Of a stretch of DNA of 64,000 bases, positions 52,319 through 60,562 are shown one piece after another (positions within the stretch are counted from its first letter, which is position 1; each line of letters opens with the position of its first letter). The notes below the pieces were generated by a model, which worked only from the letters and a program-made list of their open reading frames with translations, ran no database searches and was not told the origin of the DNA. The stretch spans positions 1 through 64,000 of the forward strand of contig JAPSGI010000016.1 in assembly GCA_031177685.1 (NCBI GenBank), in the 5' to 3' direction. Source of the DNA: Solirubrobacteraceae bacterium (GTDB lineage Bacteria > Actinomycetota > Thermoleophilia > Solirubrobacterales > Solirubrobacteraceae). Position numbers and translations under genes: made by a program.

Positions 52319-53976
52319 CACGTGTCGTGCGCGGCGAGCGTCCGGTCGGCTGCCGCGCGCGGGAGGTAGGGCCGCTCGGCGAGGAAGGCGGCCGCCTCGG
52401 CGACCGCCTGGCGCCGGTCGTAGGCGGCCGCCGCCGGGGACTGCGCGTGCGCGATCGGGGTCGCGTCCACCACGCCGATGCGCCAACCGCGCTCGCGCGC
52501 GACCGCCGCCCAGTGCACGTCCAGGCCCCAGCCCATCTGCAGGTCGGGAAACGGCAGCAGCACCTCCACGGCGTCGGCGTGGAATGCGGTGACCGGGCCG
52601 ATCTCCACGAACGCGGTCTCGCGCACGACGCTGCGCGCGCGGCGGCGCGTCACGTCCCAGGCCGCGTGCGAGCGCCGGCGGTGCGCCGGCTGGGCGAGGC
52701 GCAGCTCGAAGCGCTCGGCGCAGAACAGGAAGGCGTCGAGGAAGCCGCGCGGCAGCACGACGTCGTCGTCGATCACGAGCAGCCAGTCGTGCTCGCGCGG
52801 GGGCTGGGAGGCGAGCAGCACGTTGAGGTTCTGGAACTTGCCGTGCTCGCCGGCGCCGGGCGCGATGGCGAATTCGACGTCGTGGCGCGAGCGGGCCAGC
52901 TCGGCTCGCGCCGCTCCCATCGACCCGTTGCGCTCGGGCCGGTCCACGCCGGCCACGAGCACCCGCCGCCGCGGCGGCGCCGCCCGCGCCGCCCGCGCGA
53001 GCCGCCACCGCCGCCCGCTCGCCACGTCGACGGCGTCGTCCAGAGCGTCGAGCGCGCCGAGGAGCACCGCCCGGCGTCCGCCCACGGTCCCGCTGTGGCC
53101 CGAGAGGAAGTCCGGGCCATCGTCGCGCGGCGCATCTGTGCCGGCCAGCGCCGCCTCCAGGCGGCCGTACGTGTGCGCGGCCATCACGATTCCGTTGCCG
53201 CAGCGCCGGCGCAGCGTGTGCCACAGGCAGCCGGCGAGGACGCGCAGCTCGGCGCTCAGCGGCGGGGCCTCGCCGCGGCGGGCGTCGTAGCGCCGGGAGC
53301 TGCGCCCGCGGGCGCGCGCGGCGCGCGCCAGCGCGGCCAGCGTGGCGTCGGGACGGGCGCGCCGGTGGTCCAGCCCGGCCCCCGCGACGTAGCGCACGCG
53401 CCCGCCCGCGGCGCGCACGCGCTCCTGCCACTCCTCCTCGTCGCCGTAGAGCTCCAGCGAGGCGTCGAACGGGCCGGCCCGCTCGACCGCGGCGCGCCGG
53501 ACCGCCAGGTTCGCTCCCCACACGCGCTCGACGTCGCGATCGTTCGGCCCGTGGTCCAGCGCGGTGATCGGCGGCGCCTCGCGGCCGCACATCGGCACTC
53601 GGCAGCCCTCGAGCCGCGCGCGGATCGGTCCGCCGAGCACGCCGGCGCCGGGATCGGCGTCCGCGGCCTCGGCCAGCGCGCGCAGCCAGCCTTCGGGCGC
53701 CTCCACGTCGTCGTCCACGAACGCGACGAGGTCCGCCTCGGTCCGCTCGATCCCGGTGTTGCGGGCGGCGTTCAGCCCGCGCGGGACGGCGTGCGCCTCC
53801 AGCCGCGCCCCGTGGCGCGCCGCCACCGCCGCCGTCGCGGCCGGGTCCGCGCTGCCGTCGTCCACCACGAGCAGCTCGGCGTCCAGCGCGCGGGCCTGCG
53901 GCGCCACGGACCCCAGCGCCACGTCGAGATATCCGGCGCGGTCGCGGGTGGGGACGACGACGGCAAGGCTCGCCAT
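52315..53976 (-). CDS. Two-domain GT2 glycosyltransferase (two GT-A modules)
   Basis: The 553-residue protein starts at ATG (MASLAVVVPTRDRAGYLDVALGSVAPQ). Module 1 (residues about 1-270) is a typical GT2 domain with ELLVVDDGSADPAATAAVAARHG, ADLVAFVDDDVEAPEGWL (metal-binding Asp cluster near 88) and ELYGDEEEWQERVRAAGGRVRYV. Module 2 (about 300-553) has its own acidic motif HDWLLVIDDDVVLPRGFLDAFLFCAE near 395, preceded by GEHGKFQNLNVLLASQP. It ends with MGWGLDVHWAAVARERGWRIGVVDATPIAH. It could add two different sugars in turn. It is divergent from the metallophosphatase gene (60 bases). Confidence 0.82.
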   Translation of the reverse strand: MASLAVVVPTRDRAGYLDVALGSVAPQARALDAELLVVDDGSADPAATAAVAARHGARLEAHAVPRGLNAARNTGIERTEADLVAFVDDDVEAPEGWLRALAEAADADPGAGVLGGPIRARLEGCRVPMCGREAPPITALDHGPNDRDVERVWGANLAVRRAAVERAGPFDASLELYGDEEEWQERVRAAGGRVRYVAGAGLDHRRARPDATLAALARAARARGRSSRRYDARRGEAPPLSAELRVLAGCLWHTLRRRCGNGIVMAAHTYGRLEAALAGTDAPRDDGPDFLSGHSGTVGGRRAVLLGALDALDDAVDVASGRRWRLARAARAAPPRRRVLVAGVDRPERNGSMGAARAELARSRHDVEFAIAPGAGEHGKFQNLNVLLASQPPREHDWLLVIDDDVVLPRGFLDAFLFCAERFELRLAQPAHRRRSHAAWDVTRRRARSVVRETAFVEIGPVTAFHADAVEVLLPFPDLQMGWGLDVHWAAVARERGWRIGVVDATPIAHAQSPAAAAYDRRQAVAEAAAFLAERPYLPRAAADRTLAAHDTW

Positions 53977-54036
53977 TCGTCGCAGCTTACGGCGAAAGTC
54001 GCCCCGCACCGCGGCCGTCCTGCCAAGCTCCGGAAT

Positions 54037-55551
54037 GTGCTGCGTCGCCCGCTCCACGCCCTGCCCGCGCTCACGTTGCTCGCCGCCTTCGGGGTCGCCA
54101 CCCCCGCGCTCGGAGCCGCCGTGACGCTCCAGCCCTCGCAGGCCGCCCCGGGCGCGACCGTGACGCTGCGCGGCGCCGGATTCCCCGCGCGCGCCTCGGT
54201 CTCGCTCCACGTCGCGGGGAGGCGCCTCCCGGTGCTGCGCACCGGGCGCGCCGGCGCCTTCGCGACCCGCGTCGCGGTCCCCGCCGGCCGCCCGCGGACG
54301 GCGCCGGTGGTCTCGCGCGTGGGGGCCGTGCGCACCGTCAACCTCCTGACGGTCCGCCCGCGCGGCACCGGCGGTCTCGGCGCCCAGGTGGCGACGTCGC
54401 GGGGATCGCGCGTGCGCGTCGTCTCGACCGAGACGGCGGCGCAGGGGCCCGTGACGCTGCGCGTCCGCCGCGGCCCGCGCACGGCCGCCCCGGCGGCCTG
54501 GTTTCCCGGCGGCCGGCCCGTCGCGCTGACCGCCCGGATCGCCACGCTCGCCGCGCCCGCAGCGCCCCGTCGCGCGCGGCTCGCGCTCCGCGTCGACGGG
54601 ACCACCGCGTACGTGTGGATCGCGATCGCGTCGCGGCCCGCACCCACGCCGCCCGCTCCCGCCCCGCCGCAGCCGCTGGCGGCGGTGCCCCCACCGGCCG
54701 CCGACGCCGGCCCGCCGGCGCCCCCGCGGCTCGTGGCGGTCGGCGACGTCGCGTGCCAGCCCGGCGCCACCACGACGGCGACGGCGTGCCGGCACGCGCA
54801 GGTGGCGGCGCTCGTGGGAACGCTCGCCCCGGACGCCGTCGCCGTGCTGGGCGACGTGCAGTACGAGGAAGGGACACTCGCCGAGTTCCAGGGTTCCTTC
54901 CATCCGACGTGGGGGACGCCGCTGGGCTCGCTGCTGCGACCGGTTCCCGGAAACCACGAGTACCAGGACGGCAACGGGGCCGCCGGCTACTTCGGATACT
55001 TCGGCGCGACGGCGGGCGACCCCGCGAAGGGCTACTACGCCTTCGACCTCGGCGGCTGGCGCGTGCTGGCGCTCAACACCAACTCGAACTGCACCACGCT
55101 GGCCTGCGGCGCCGGGTCCGCGCAGGAGCAGTGGCTGCGCGCGGAGCTCGCCGCGAGCGCCGCGCGCTGCACCGCCGCCTACTGGCACCACCCGCGGTTC
55201 TCCTCCACGCCGCTCATCGGCCGCAGCAACGCGGCGATGGACGGCCTCTGGGACGCCGCGCACGACGGGGGCGCGGACGTCGTCCTGGCCGGCCACGCCC
55301 ACAACTACGAGCGCTTCGCCCCGCTGGACGCGAACGGCGCGGTGGCGGCCGGGGGGCTGCGCGAGTTCGTCGTCGGCAGCGGCGGCAAGAGCCTGCATCC
55401 CTTCGACGCGACGACCGTCACGGGCAGCGAGGTGCGCATCGACGACGCCTTTGGGGTCCTGGAGCTGACGCTGCGCGACGGCGCGTACGACTGGCGCTTC
55501 GTCGCCGAGGACGGCTCGGTGCGCGACGCCGGCACGCAGTCCTGCCGCTGA
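54037..55551 (+). CDS. Exported metallophosphatase with N-terminal beta domain
   Basis: The 504-residue protein starts at GTG. The signal peptide is LPALTLLAAFGVATPALGA (residues about 8-28). Beta-sandwich-like sequence follows (VTLQPSQAAPGATVTLRGAGFPARASV, an IPT/Ig-like opening), then a Pro/Ala linker. The calcineurin-like phosphoesterase domain runs from about residue 235, with metal ligands in VAVGDVACQ, VLGDVQYEEG, PGNHEYQ, YWHHPRFSS and AGHAHNYERF. The order D, GD, GNHE, H, GHxH is complete, so it should be active outside the cell. It is closely related to the lipoprotein at 58200. A phosphate ester or pyrophosphate on the glycan or polyprenyl carrier is a possible substrate. Confidence 0.86.
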   Translation: MLRRPLHALPALTLLAAFGVATPALGAAVTLQPSQAAPGATVTLRGAGFPARASVSLHVAGRRLPVLRTGRAGAFATRVAVPAGRPRTAPVVSRVGAVRTVNLLTVRPRGTGGLGAQVATSRGSRVRVVSTETAAQGPVTLRVRRGPRTAAPAAWFPGGRPVALTARIATLAAPAAPRRARLALRVDGTTAYVWIAIASRPAPTPPAPAPPQPLAAVPPPAADAGPPAPPRLVAVGDVACQPGATTTATACRHAQVAALVGTLAPDAVAVLGDVQYEEGTLAEFQGSFHPTWGTPLGSLLRPVPGNHEYQDGNGAAGYFGYFGATAGDPAKGYYAFDLGGWRVLALNTNSNCTTLACGAGSAQEQWLRAELAASAARCTAAYWHHPRFSSTPLIGRSNAAMDGLWDAAHDGGADVVLAGHAHNYERFAPLDANGAVAAGGLREFVVGSGGKSLHPFDATTVTGSEVRIDDAFGVLELTLRDGAYDWRFVAEDGSVRDAGTQSCR

Positions 55552-55584
55552 GGCGGCGGACGCAGCCACTAGCGTCCACCGCCG

Positions 55585-56694
55585 ATGATCCTCCTGCTGC
55601 ACAACCGCTACCGCACGATCGGCGGCGAGGAGCGCGCGGTCGCGGATCTGCGGTGGCTGATCGCCGAGCACCTGGGCGAGGACGCGGAGGTGCTCGAGCG
55701 CGACTCCGCGCACCTGTCGCCGGCGCGCGCCGCGGCCGGAATGCTGCGCGGCGGACTGGACCCCGGCGACGTCCGCGACGCCGTCCGGCGCACGGGCGCG
55801 CGCGTGGTGCACGCGCACAACGTCAACCCGGCGTTCGGGCGCCGCGCGCTGCAGGCGGCGCGCGCCGAGGGCGCCCGCGTGGTGCTGCACCTCCACAACT
55901 ACCGCCTGGTCTGCGCGCCCGGGACCTGCTTCACGCGCGGCGAGGACTGCACCCGCTGCCACGGGCGCAACACCTGGCCCGGCGTGCGGCTGAACTGCCG
56001 CGGCTCGCGCGCCGAGTCGCTCGTCTACGGCGCCGGGCTGGCGCTGCACCAGCGCGGCGTCACGGAGGCCTGCGACGCGTTCGTGGTCCCCAGCGAGTTC
56101 GCGCTGGCCCGCCTGCGGGAGCTGGGCGCCCCGCTGGGGGATCGCGCGCGGGCGATCGCGTCCGTGCAGCGCGAGTTCGCGGCAGGCTCGCGGGCCGGCG
56201 CGGGCGCGTACGCGCTGTACGCCGGGCGCCTGTCGCGGGAGAAGGGCGTGGACGTGGCGATCCGGGCCTGCGCGCGCGCCGGCGTCCCGCTCGTCGTGGC
56301 GGGCAGCGGGCCGGCGCAGGACGAGCTGCGCGCGCTGGCCGGCGACGGTGACGTGCGCTTCGCCGGCCAGCTCTCGCCCGGGCGGCTGGGCGAGCTGCGC
56401 GCCGGGGCCGGGCTGGCGCTCGTCCCGTCGCGCTACGCCGAGATCTTCCCGCTGGCGGCGGCCGAGGCGATGGCGGCCGGCCTGCCGACGGTCGCCTTCG
56501 CCACCGGCGGCCTGCAGGACTTCGTCCCCGCGGACTGCCTGGCGGCGCTCGGCGACGAGGCGGCGCTCGCCGACCTCGTGGCGGCCCGGTTCCGCGACGC
56601 CCAGGCCGGGGAGCGCGCGCTGGCCGCGGCGCGCGAGCGCTGCGCCCCCGACGTGGTCGCCGCCGCCCTGCGCGAGGTCTACGACGGTGGCTGA
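55585..56694 (+). CDS. GT4 family glycosyltransferase with Cys-rich insert
   Basis: The 369-residue protein starts at ATG (MILLLHNRYRTIGGEERAVADLRWL). The N-terminal domain carries LHLHNYRLVCAPGTCF, then an insert in which Cys recurs (GEDCTRCHG, RLNCRGS, residues about 108-142). This is characteristic of one GT4 subgroup. VVPSEFALARLREL, LYAGRLSREKGVDVAIRAC and VPSRYAEIFPLAAAEAMAAGLPTVAFATGG complete the fold. The Cys set may bind a metal or stabilise the acceptor domain. Its stop overlaps the flippase gene by eight bases. Confidence 0.86.
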   Translation: MILLLHNRYRTIGGEERAVADLRWLIAEHLGEDAEVLERDSAHLSPARAAAGMLRGGLDPGDVRDAVRRTGARVVHAHNVNPAFGRRALQAARAEGARVVLHLHNYRLVCAPGTCFTRGEDCTRCHGRNTWPGVRLNCRGSRAESLVYGAGLALHQRGVTEACDAFVVPSEFALARLRELGAPLGDRARAIASVQREFAAGSRAGAGAYALYAGRLSREKGVDVAIRACARAGVPLVVAGSGPAQDELRALAGDGDVRFAGQLSPGRLGELRAGAGLALVPSRYAEIFPLAAAEAMAAGLPTVAFATGGLQDFVPADCLAALGDEAALADLVAARFRDAQAGERALAAARERCAPDVVAAALREVYDGG

Positions 56695-58189
56695 AGACGC
56701 CGCGCGCGAGCTGGACGCGGCGGGCGCGACCGCGGAGGTCGTCCCGGCGGACGTGCTCGATGCCGGCGAGGTCCGCCGGCGGGCGGCCGGAGGGGCCGCC
56801 GCCCTGGGCGTCCGCAACGCGATCCTGCTCGCCGCGGGCGTCGTGGCGAACCTCGTCCTGGCGCGGCTGCTCACCCCGGCGGACTTCGGCCTGGTAGCGC
56901 TGGGCCAGACGCTGGTCCTGGTCGGCGGCTACCTCTCCAGCGGCGGGATCGGCATCGCGCTGGTGGGCCGCCGCGAGGCGCCCGCCCGGCGCGAGCTGGA
57001 AGCCGTCCTCGGGATCCAGCTCGCCGCCGCGAGCGCGCTGGCCGTGCTCTTCGCGCTCGCCACGATCCCCTTCGGCCGCGACGGCGCGGTCGTGGCGCTG
57101 ATGCTGGCGACCCTGCCGCTCTCCACGTTGCGGCTGCCCCAGGGTATCGCGCTCGAGCGCGAGCTCTCCTTCCGCACGATCGCGACCGTCGACGTGGTCG
57201 AGCTGCTGGCCCAGTACACCTGGGCGCTGGCCACCGTCGCGGCGGGCGCCGGCGTGTGGGGACTGGCCTCCGCCGTGGTGGTGCGCGGCGTCGCGGGCGC
57301 GATCGCGATGGTGCGGCTGAGCGAAATCGGGTGGGTGCGCCCGCGCCTCGCCTGGGCCGAGGTCCGCCCGCTGCTGGGCTTCGGCGCGCGCTTCCAGGCC
57401 GTCGCGGGCGTCGGGGTGGCGCGCGACCAGGCGCTCAACGCCGGGATCGCGGCGATTGCCGGGATCTCCACGCTCGGCGTGTGGGCGCTCGCCTTTCGCG
57501 TGATGCAGGTGCCGCTGCTGCTGTTCACCACGCTGTACCGCGTCTCCTACCCGGCGATGGCCAGGCTGCTGGCCGCAGGGCGCGACCCGGGTCCCGCGAT
57601 CGAGCGCGGCATCGCGCTGACGGGCGTGGCCATCGCCGCGCTGGTCGTGGGGATCGCGGCCGGCGCGCCGGCCCTCGTCCCGGCGCTGCTCGGCGACCGC
57701 TGGGACGAGGTGCCGCCGATCCTCGGCCTCGGCGCGATCGCGCTGATGATCACCTGCCCCATCTCGGCGGCCACCGTCGGCTGGCTGTACGCCGCCGGGG
57801 ATCCCGGCACGGTGCTGCGGGCCTTCGCGGTGCACGCGGTCCTGTGGCTCGGCGTGGCGCTCGCGCTGCTGGAACCGGTCGGCCCCGCGGCCATCGGGAT
57901 CGGCTGGATCGCGGGCGCCGTCGGGGACGCCACCGTGCTCGGCCTGGCCGCCGCGCGCCGCGCCGGAGCGCGCGTGGGCCGGCGCCTCGCGTTCCCGCTG
58001 GCCGCCGCGCTGGCCGCCGGCGGCGCCGGCTGGGCGGTGTCCAGCACGGCGGAGACCGTCCCGGCCGGGCTGGCCGGCCTGGCGCTGGGCGAGGGCGTGC
58101 TGCTCGCGGTCCTGCTCGTCGGGGCGAACCACGTCGTGCGCGACGCGATCGCGCTGGCGCGGGAGGGGGTCCGGGAGGCGGGTGCCTAA
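56687..58189 (+). CDS. Wzx-type flippase (MOP superfamily), second copy
   Basis: The 500-residue protein starts at the GTG overlapping the GT4 gene. A hydrophilic N-terminus of about 38 residues precedes about 12-14 membrane segments. The opening LGVRNAILLAAGVVANLVLARLLTPADFGLVALGQTLV is the polysaccharide-synthesis flippase pattern (WzxC/RfbX type). LDNAxxG-like features are replaced by RDQALNAGIAAIAGISTLGVWAL. It would flip the repeat unit made by the surrounding transferases. It is followed directly by the lipoprotein phosphatase gene. Confidence 0.87.
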   Translation: MAEDAARELDAAGATAEVVPADVLDAGEVRRRAAGGAAALGVRNAILLAAGVVANLVLARLLTPADFGLVALGQTLVLVGGYLSSGGIGIALVGRREAPARRELEAVLGIQLAAASALAVLFALATIPFGRDGAVVALMLATLPLSTLRLPQGIALERELSFRTIATVDVVELLAQYTWALATVAAGAGVWGLASAVVVRGVAGAIAMVRLSEIGWVRPRLAWAEVRPLLGFGARFQAVAGVGVARDQALNAGIAAIAGISTLGVWALAFRVMQVPLLLFTTLYRVSYPAMARLLAAGRDPGPAIERGIALTGVAIAALVVGIAAGAPALVPALLGDRWDEVPPILGLGAIALMITCPISAATVGWLYAAGDPGTVLRAFAVHAVLWLGVALALLEPVGPAAIGIGWIAGAVGDATVLGLAAARRAGARVGRRLAFPLAAALAAGGAGWAVSSTAETVPAGLAGLALGEGVLLAVLLVGANHVVRDAIALAREGVREAGA

Positions 58190-58199
58190 GCTGTCGCAC

Positions 58200-59132
58200 A
58201 TGCGCCGCCTGCTCGCGCCGGTCTCGCTCGCCTTCGCGCTGGCCGCCTGCGGCGGCGGCGCGACGCAGGGCAGCACCCCCGCGGCCGCCGCCCCGCCGCG
58301 GGCCGCCGGCGTCACCGGCCCGACGCTCGTGGCGGCCGGCGACATCGCGTGCGCGCCCGGACTGCAGCGCACCGCCACGAGCTGCCGCCACGCCGAGACG
58401 GCGGACGTGATCGGCCGGCTGGACCCCGACGTGGTCGCTCCGCTGGGCGACCTGCAGTACGAGAAGGGCGAGCTGGCGAACTTCCGCCGGTCCTACGGTC
58501 CCACGTGGGGGCGCTTCAAGTCGCGCACCCGGCCGGCGGTGGGCAACCACGAGTGGGTCACGCCCGGGGCCCCCGGCTACTTCGACTACTTCGGCCGCCG
58601 CGCCGGTCCGCGCGGGCGCGGGTGGTACTCGTACGACCTCGGCGCCTGGCACGTCGTGGTCCTGAACTCCAACTGCTCGAAGGTCGGCTGCGGCCCCCGC
58701 TCGGCGCAGGGGCGCTGGCTGCGGGCCGACCTCGCGCGCCACCCCGCGCCCTGCACTCTGGCCTACATGCACCACCCGCGCTTCTCCTCGGGGCTGCACG
58801 GCGACGACCCCACGATCGCGCCGCTGTGGCGGACGCTGGAGCGCGCGGGCGCCGACGTGATCCTGGGCGGCCACGACCACTCCTACGAGCGCTTCGGCCG
58901 CCAGACGGCGAGCGGCCGGGCGTCCAGCCGCGCCGGGATGGTGCAGTTCGTCGTCGGGACCGGCGGCGTCAACAACTACCCGATCGTCCGCCGCAAGCCC
59001 AACAGCCGCGTCCGGCGCTCGTTCGTCTTCGGCGTGCTGGAGCTGACGCTCGGCCCGCGTGCCTACGGGTGGCGCTTCGTGAGCGTCCCCGGTCTCACCT
59101 TCACCGATCGCGGCAGCGCGCGCTGCCGCTAG
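58200..59132 (+). CDS. Lipoprotein metallophosphatase
   Basis: The protein has 310 residues from ATG at 58200; GTG at 58182 would add six. The lipoprotein signal is RRLLAPVSLAFALAAC followed by GGG, so the mature protein is lipid-anchored at Cys20 or nearby. The calcineurin-like motifs are LVAAGDIACA, PLGDLQYEKG, VGNHEWV, YMHHPRFSSG and GGHDHSYERF. Catalytic-domain sequence and order match the secreted protein at 54037, so the two are paralogues with different anchoring. It follows the flippase with no gap, which suggests a job in recycling or trimming of the exported glycan carrier (inference). Confidence 0.85.
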   Translation: MRRLLAPVSLAFALAACGGGATQGSTPAAAAPPRAAGVTGPTLVAAGDIACAPGLQRTATSCRHAETADVIGRLDPDVVAPLGDLQYEKGELANFRRSYGPTWGRFKSRTRPAVGNHEWVTPGAPGYFDYFGRRAGPRGRGWYSYDLGAWHVVVLNSNCSKVGCGPRSAQGRWLRADLARHPAPCTLAYMHHPRFSSGLHGDDPTIAPLWRTLERAGADVILGGHDHSYERFGRQTASGRASSRAGMVQFVVGTGGVNNYPIVRRKPNSRVRRSFVFGVLELTLGPRAYGWRFVSVPGLTFTDRGSARCR

Positions 59133-59136
59133 GCCG

Positions 59137-59622
59137 TCAGCGCGTGCGTCCCTCCAAAGTCGCCTGGGCCAGGGCCTCGGTCAGCAGCTTGCGGTAGCGC
59201 AGGGCGGCCACGAGCGCGAGCGCCCGGCGCTCGCCCTGGGCCTCGGGCGTTGCCTCGTAGGCGAACGTCATGGTGCTGCGGCGCAGGCCGCGATCGGTCT
59301 CTGAGAGCGTCATGCGAGCCAAGCCGGTGCCGTCGGCGGCCGTGATCGCGAGGTGGTCGGCGTCGTCGGCCGGCTCCAGCGTCCCCGCGGCGGCGCCGGA
59401 GGCGTCCTGGAGGCCGAGGGTGGCGCGCTGCGAGCGCGGCGTCGCCGAATAGCGGGTGACGCGCACCCAGCCCAGCACCCGCGCGTCCGGCCAGCTGGCG
59501 GCGACGTAGGCGTCGGTGCCCATCGCGCGCGCCCGCCCGGCCGCGGGTGCCCAAGCGAACGGCGCTCGCAGCACCACCTCAGCGCGTTTCCGAGCACGGG
59601 GGCGCACGCCCACCTGCTCCAA
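59137..59622 (-). CDS. Unknown protein, possibly a truncated LURP-one/scramblase-like domain
   Basis: The protein has up to 161 residues; ATG at 59523 gives a shorter form. The segments ATLGLQDASGAAAGTLEPADD, LAITAADGTGLARMTLSETDRG and ERRALALVAALRYRKLL alternate strands ending in DxxG turns. They close with a helix, a pattern that resembles the second half of LURP-one-related or phospholipid-scramblase-like proteins. The N-terminal about 35 residues are Arg/Ala-rich and not family-like, so the gene may be 5'-truncated. It lies at the border between the glycan locus and the catabolic module, tail to tail with the phosphatase gene. Confidence 0.4.
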   Translation of the reverse strand: MEQVGVRPRARKRAEVVLRAPFAWAPAAGRARAMGTDAYVAASWPDARVLGWVRVTRYSATPRSQRATLGLQDASGAAAGTLEPADDADHLAITAADGTGLARMTLSETDRGLRRSTMTFAYEATPEAQGERRALALVAALRYRKLLTEALAQATLEGRTR

Positions 59623-59669
59623 CGCGCGGGTGGCACGTCGGAAGTACGGCGCCGATCGAGAGGAGAGCC

Positions 59670-60413
59670 CTACGACGCGGAAGCGGTCGTCATCGAGCGT
59701 CGGGGGAGCAACTTGCGGCGTTGCTTGGCGACTTCCTCCAGGAGCAGAACGAAGAGCTGGTAGGACTCGAGCACGTGGCGACGCACGAGCTCGCGAACTG
59801 CTGCGTCTCCGTTGCTGAACGCCTTGCGAATCTCGGCGTGCTGCACGAGGTTGGAAGCGAAAAGCGCGTCGATCTCCGGCGTCGACGGCCAGACGGGTTG
59901 GCCGTGGAATACCCGTCGGATGCTGCTCGCCATGCGTGTGAGCAACGGGGACGCCGCTGCTTCGAGGATCACGTCGTGAAATTCCGCGTTCGCGCGCGAC
60001 CAGTCGGCGGTCAGCCGTTGGAGCTCCAGCGCGTCATACGCCTCTCCGCTTCGCAGCGCATGCGTCAGCTCCGCGAACCGCTTCTCGGCCTTGTGCATGC
60101 GCCGCAGCTGGTCCTTGGTGATGCGTGACACGGCGAGCTGCGCGGCTAGGCCCTCGAGCTCGGCACGGATGAGCCAGGCGTCGTGAAACTCCTCCGTGGA
60201 GGGAAGGCGGACGCGCGCCCCGCGTTTGGGCTCGAATGAGAGCAACCCCAGCGCGGCCACTTGCCGCAGGGCCTCGCGCACGGGCGTGCGGCTGACACCG
60301 AGCTCCTCGGAGAGCTGCTCCTGTCGGAGCACCGTTCCGGGTGCCAGGTCGCCCGAGAGGATCGCGTCCTCGATGACCAGCGCGATCTCGTCGGCCTTGG
60401 TGGTGTTCGCCAT
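59670..60413 (-). CDS. GntR-family transcriptional regulator, FCD subfamily
   Basis: The 247-residue protein starts at ATG. The winged helix-turn-helix lies at residues about 5-72 (ALVIEDAILSGDLAPGTVLRQEQLSEELGVSRTPVREAL, LGLLSFEPKRGARV). The all-helical FCD effector domain is at about 78-220 with WSRANAEFHDVILEAA and the His ligand region HAEIRKAFSNGDAAVRELVRRHV. FCD regulators sense small organic acids through a metal and usually repress neighbouring catabolic genes. It is divergent from the DUF2520/oxidase/hydrolase operon. The intergenic region has two palindromic boxes that could be its operators. Confidence 0.9.
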   Translation of the reverse strand: MANTTKADEIALVIEDAILSGDLAPGTVLRQEQLSEELGVSRTPVREALRQVAALGLLSFEPKRGARVRLPSTEEFHDAWLIRAELEGLAAQLAVSRITKDQLRRMHKAEKRFAELTHALRSGEAYDALELQRLTADWSRANAEFHDVILEAAASPLLTRMASSIRRVFHGQPVWPSTPEIDALFASNLVQHAEIRKAFSNGDAAVRELVRRHVLESYQLFVLLLEEVAKQRRKLLPRRSMTTASAS

Positions 60414-60472
60414 GGCGATGCGAGTCTACTTCGTCGTTGGGCGAGGCCCGCTCCAAGTCTCGCGTCCGGGGC

Positions 60473-60502
60473 TTGACGATTCGGCGACTTCTGTTCTACC
60501 TT
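60473..60502 (+). promoter_or_regulatory. Sigma-70-like promoter of the catabolic operon
   Basis: The -35 candidate TTGACG (60473-60478) and -10 candidate TACCTT (60497-60502) are separated by 18 bases, in a local dip in GC content. Transcription would start near 60509, inside the first TGGATCCA box. This argues against any start codon upstream of it for the next gene. Confidence 0.55.
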
Positions 60503-60505
60503 GCC

Positions 60506-60537
60506 TGGATCCAAAAATACCGTGAACCTAGGATCCA
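60506..60537. promoter_or_regulatory. Candidate GntR/FCD operator pair
   Basis: TGGATCCA (60506-60513) is a perfect palindrome, and AGGATCCA (60530-60537) matches it at seven of eight positions. Their centres are 24 bases apart, about two helical turns. FCD-type GntR proteins bind short TNG-N-CNA-like palindromes. The position over the presumed transcription start fits repression by the divergent regulator. Confidence 0.5.
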
Positions 60538-60562
60538 AGAAGCCCGCACCGCCGGCGTCGTC

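Noticed and set aside
55893-56010. Cys-rich block in the GT4 protein at 55585 as a novel zinc module
   Set aside because: This block is a usual feature of one GT4 subgroup, so I list it as a family trait, not a discovery.
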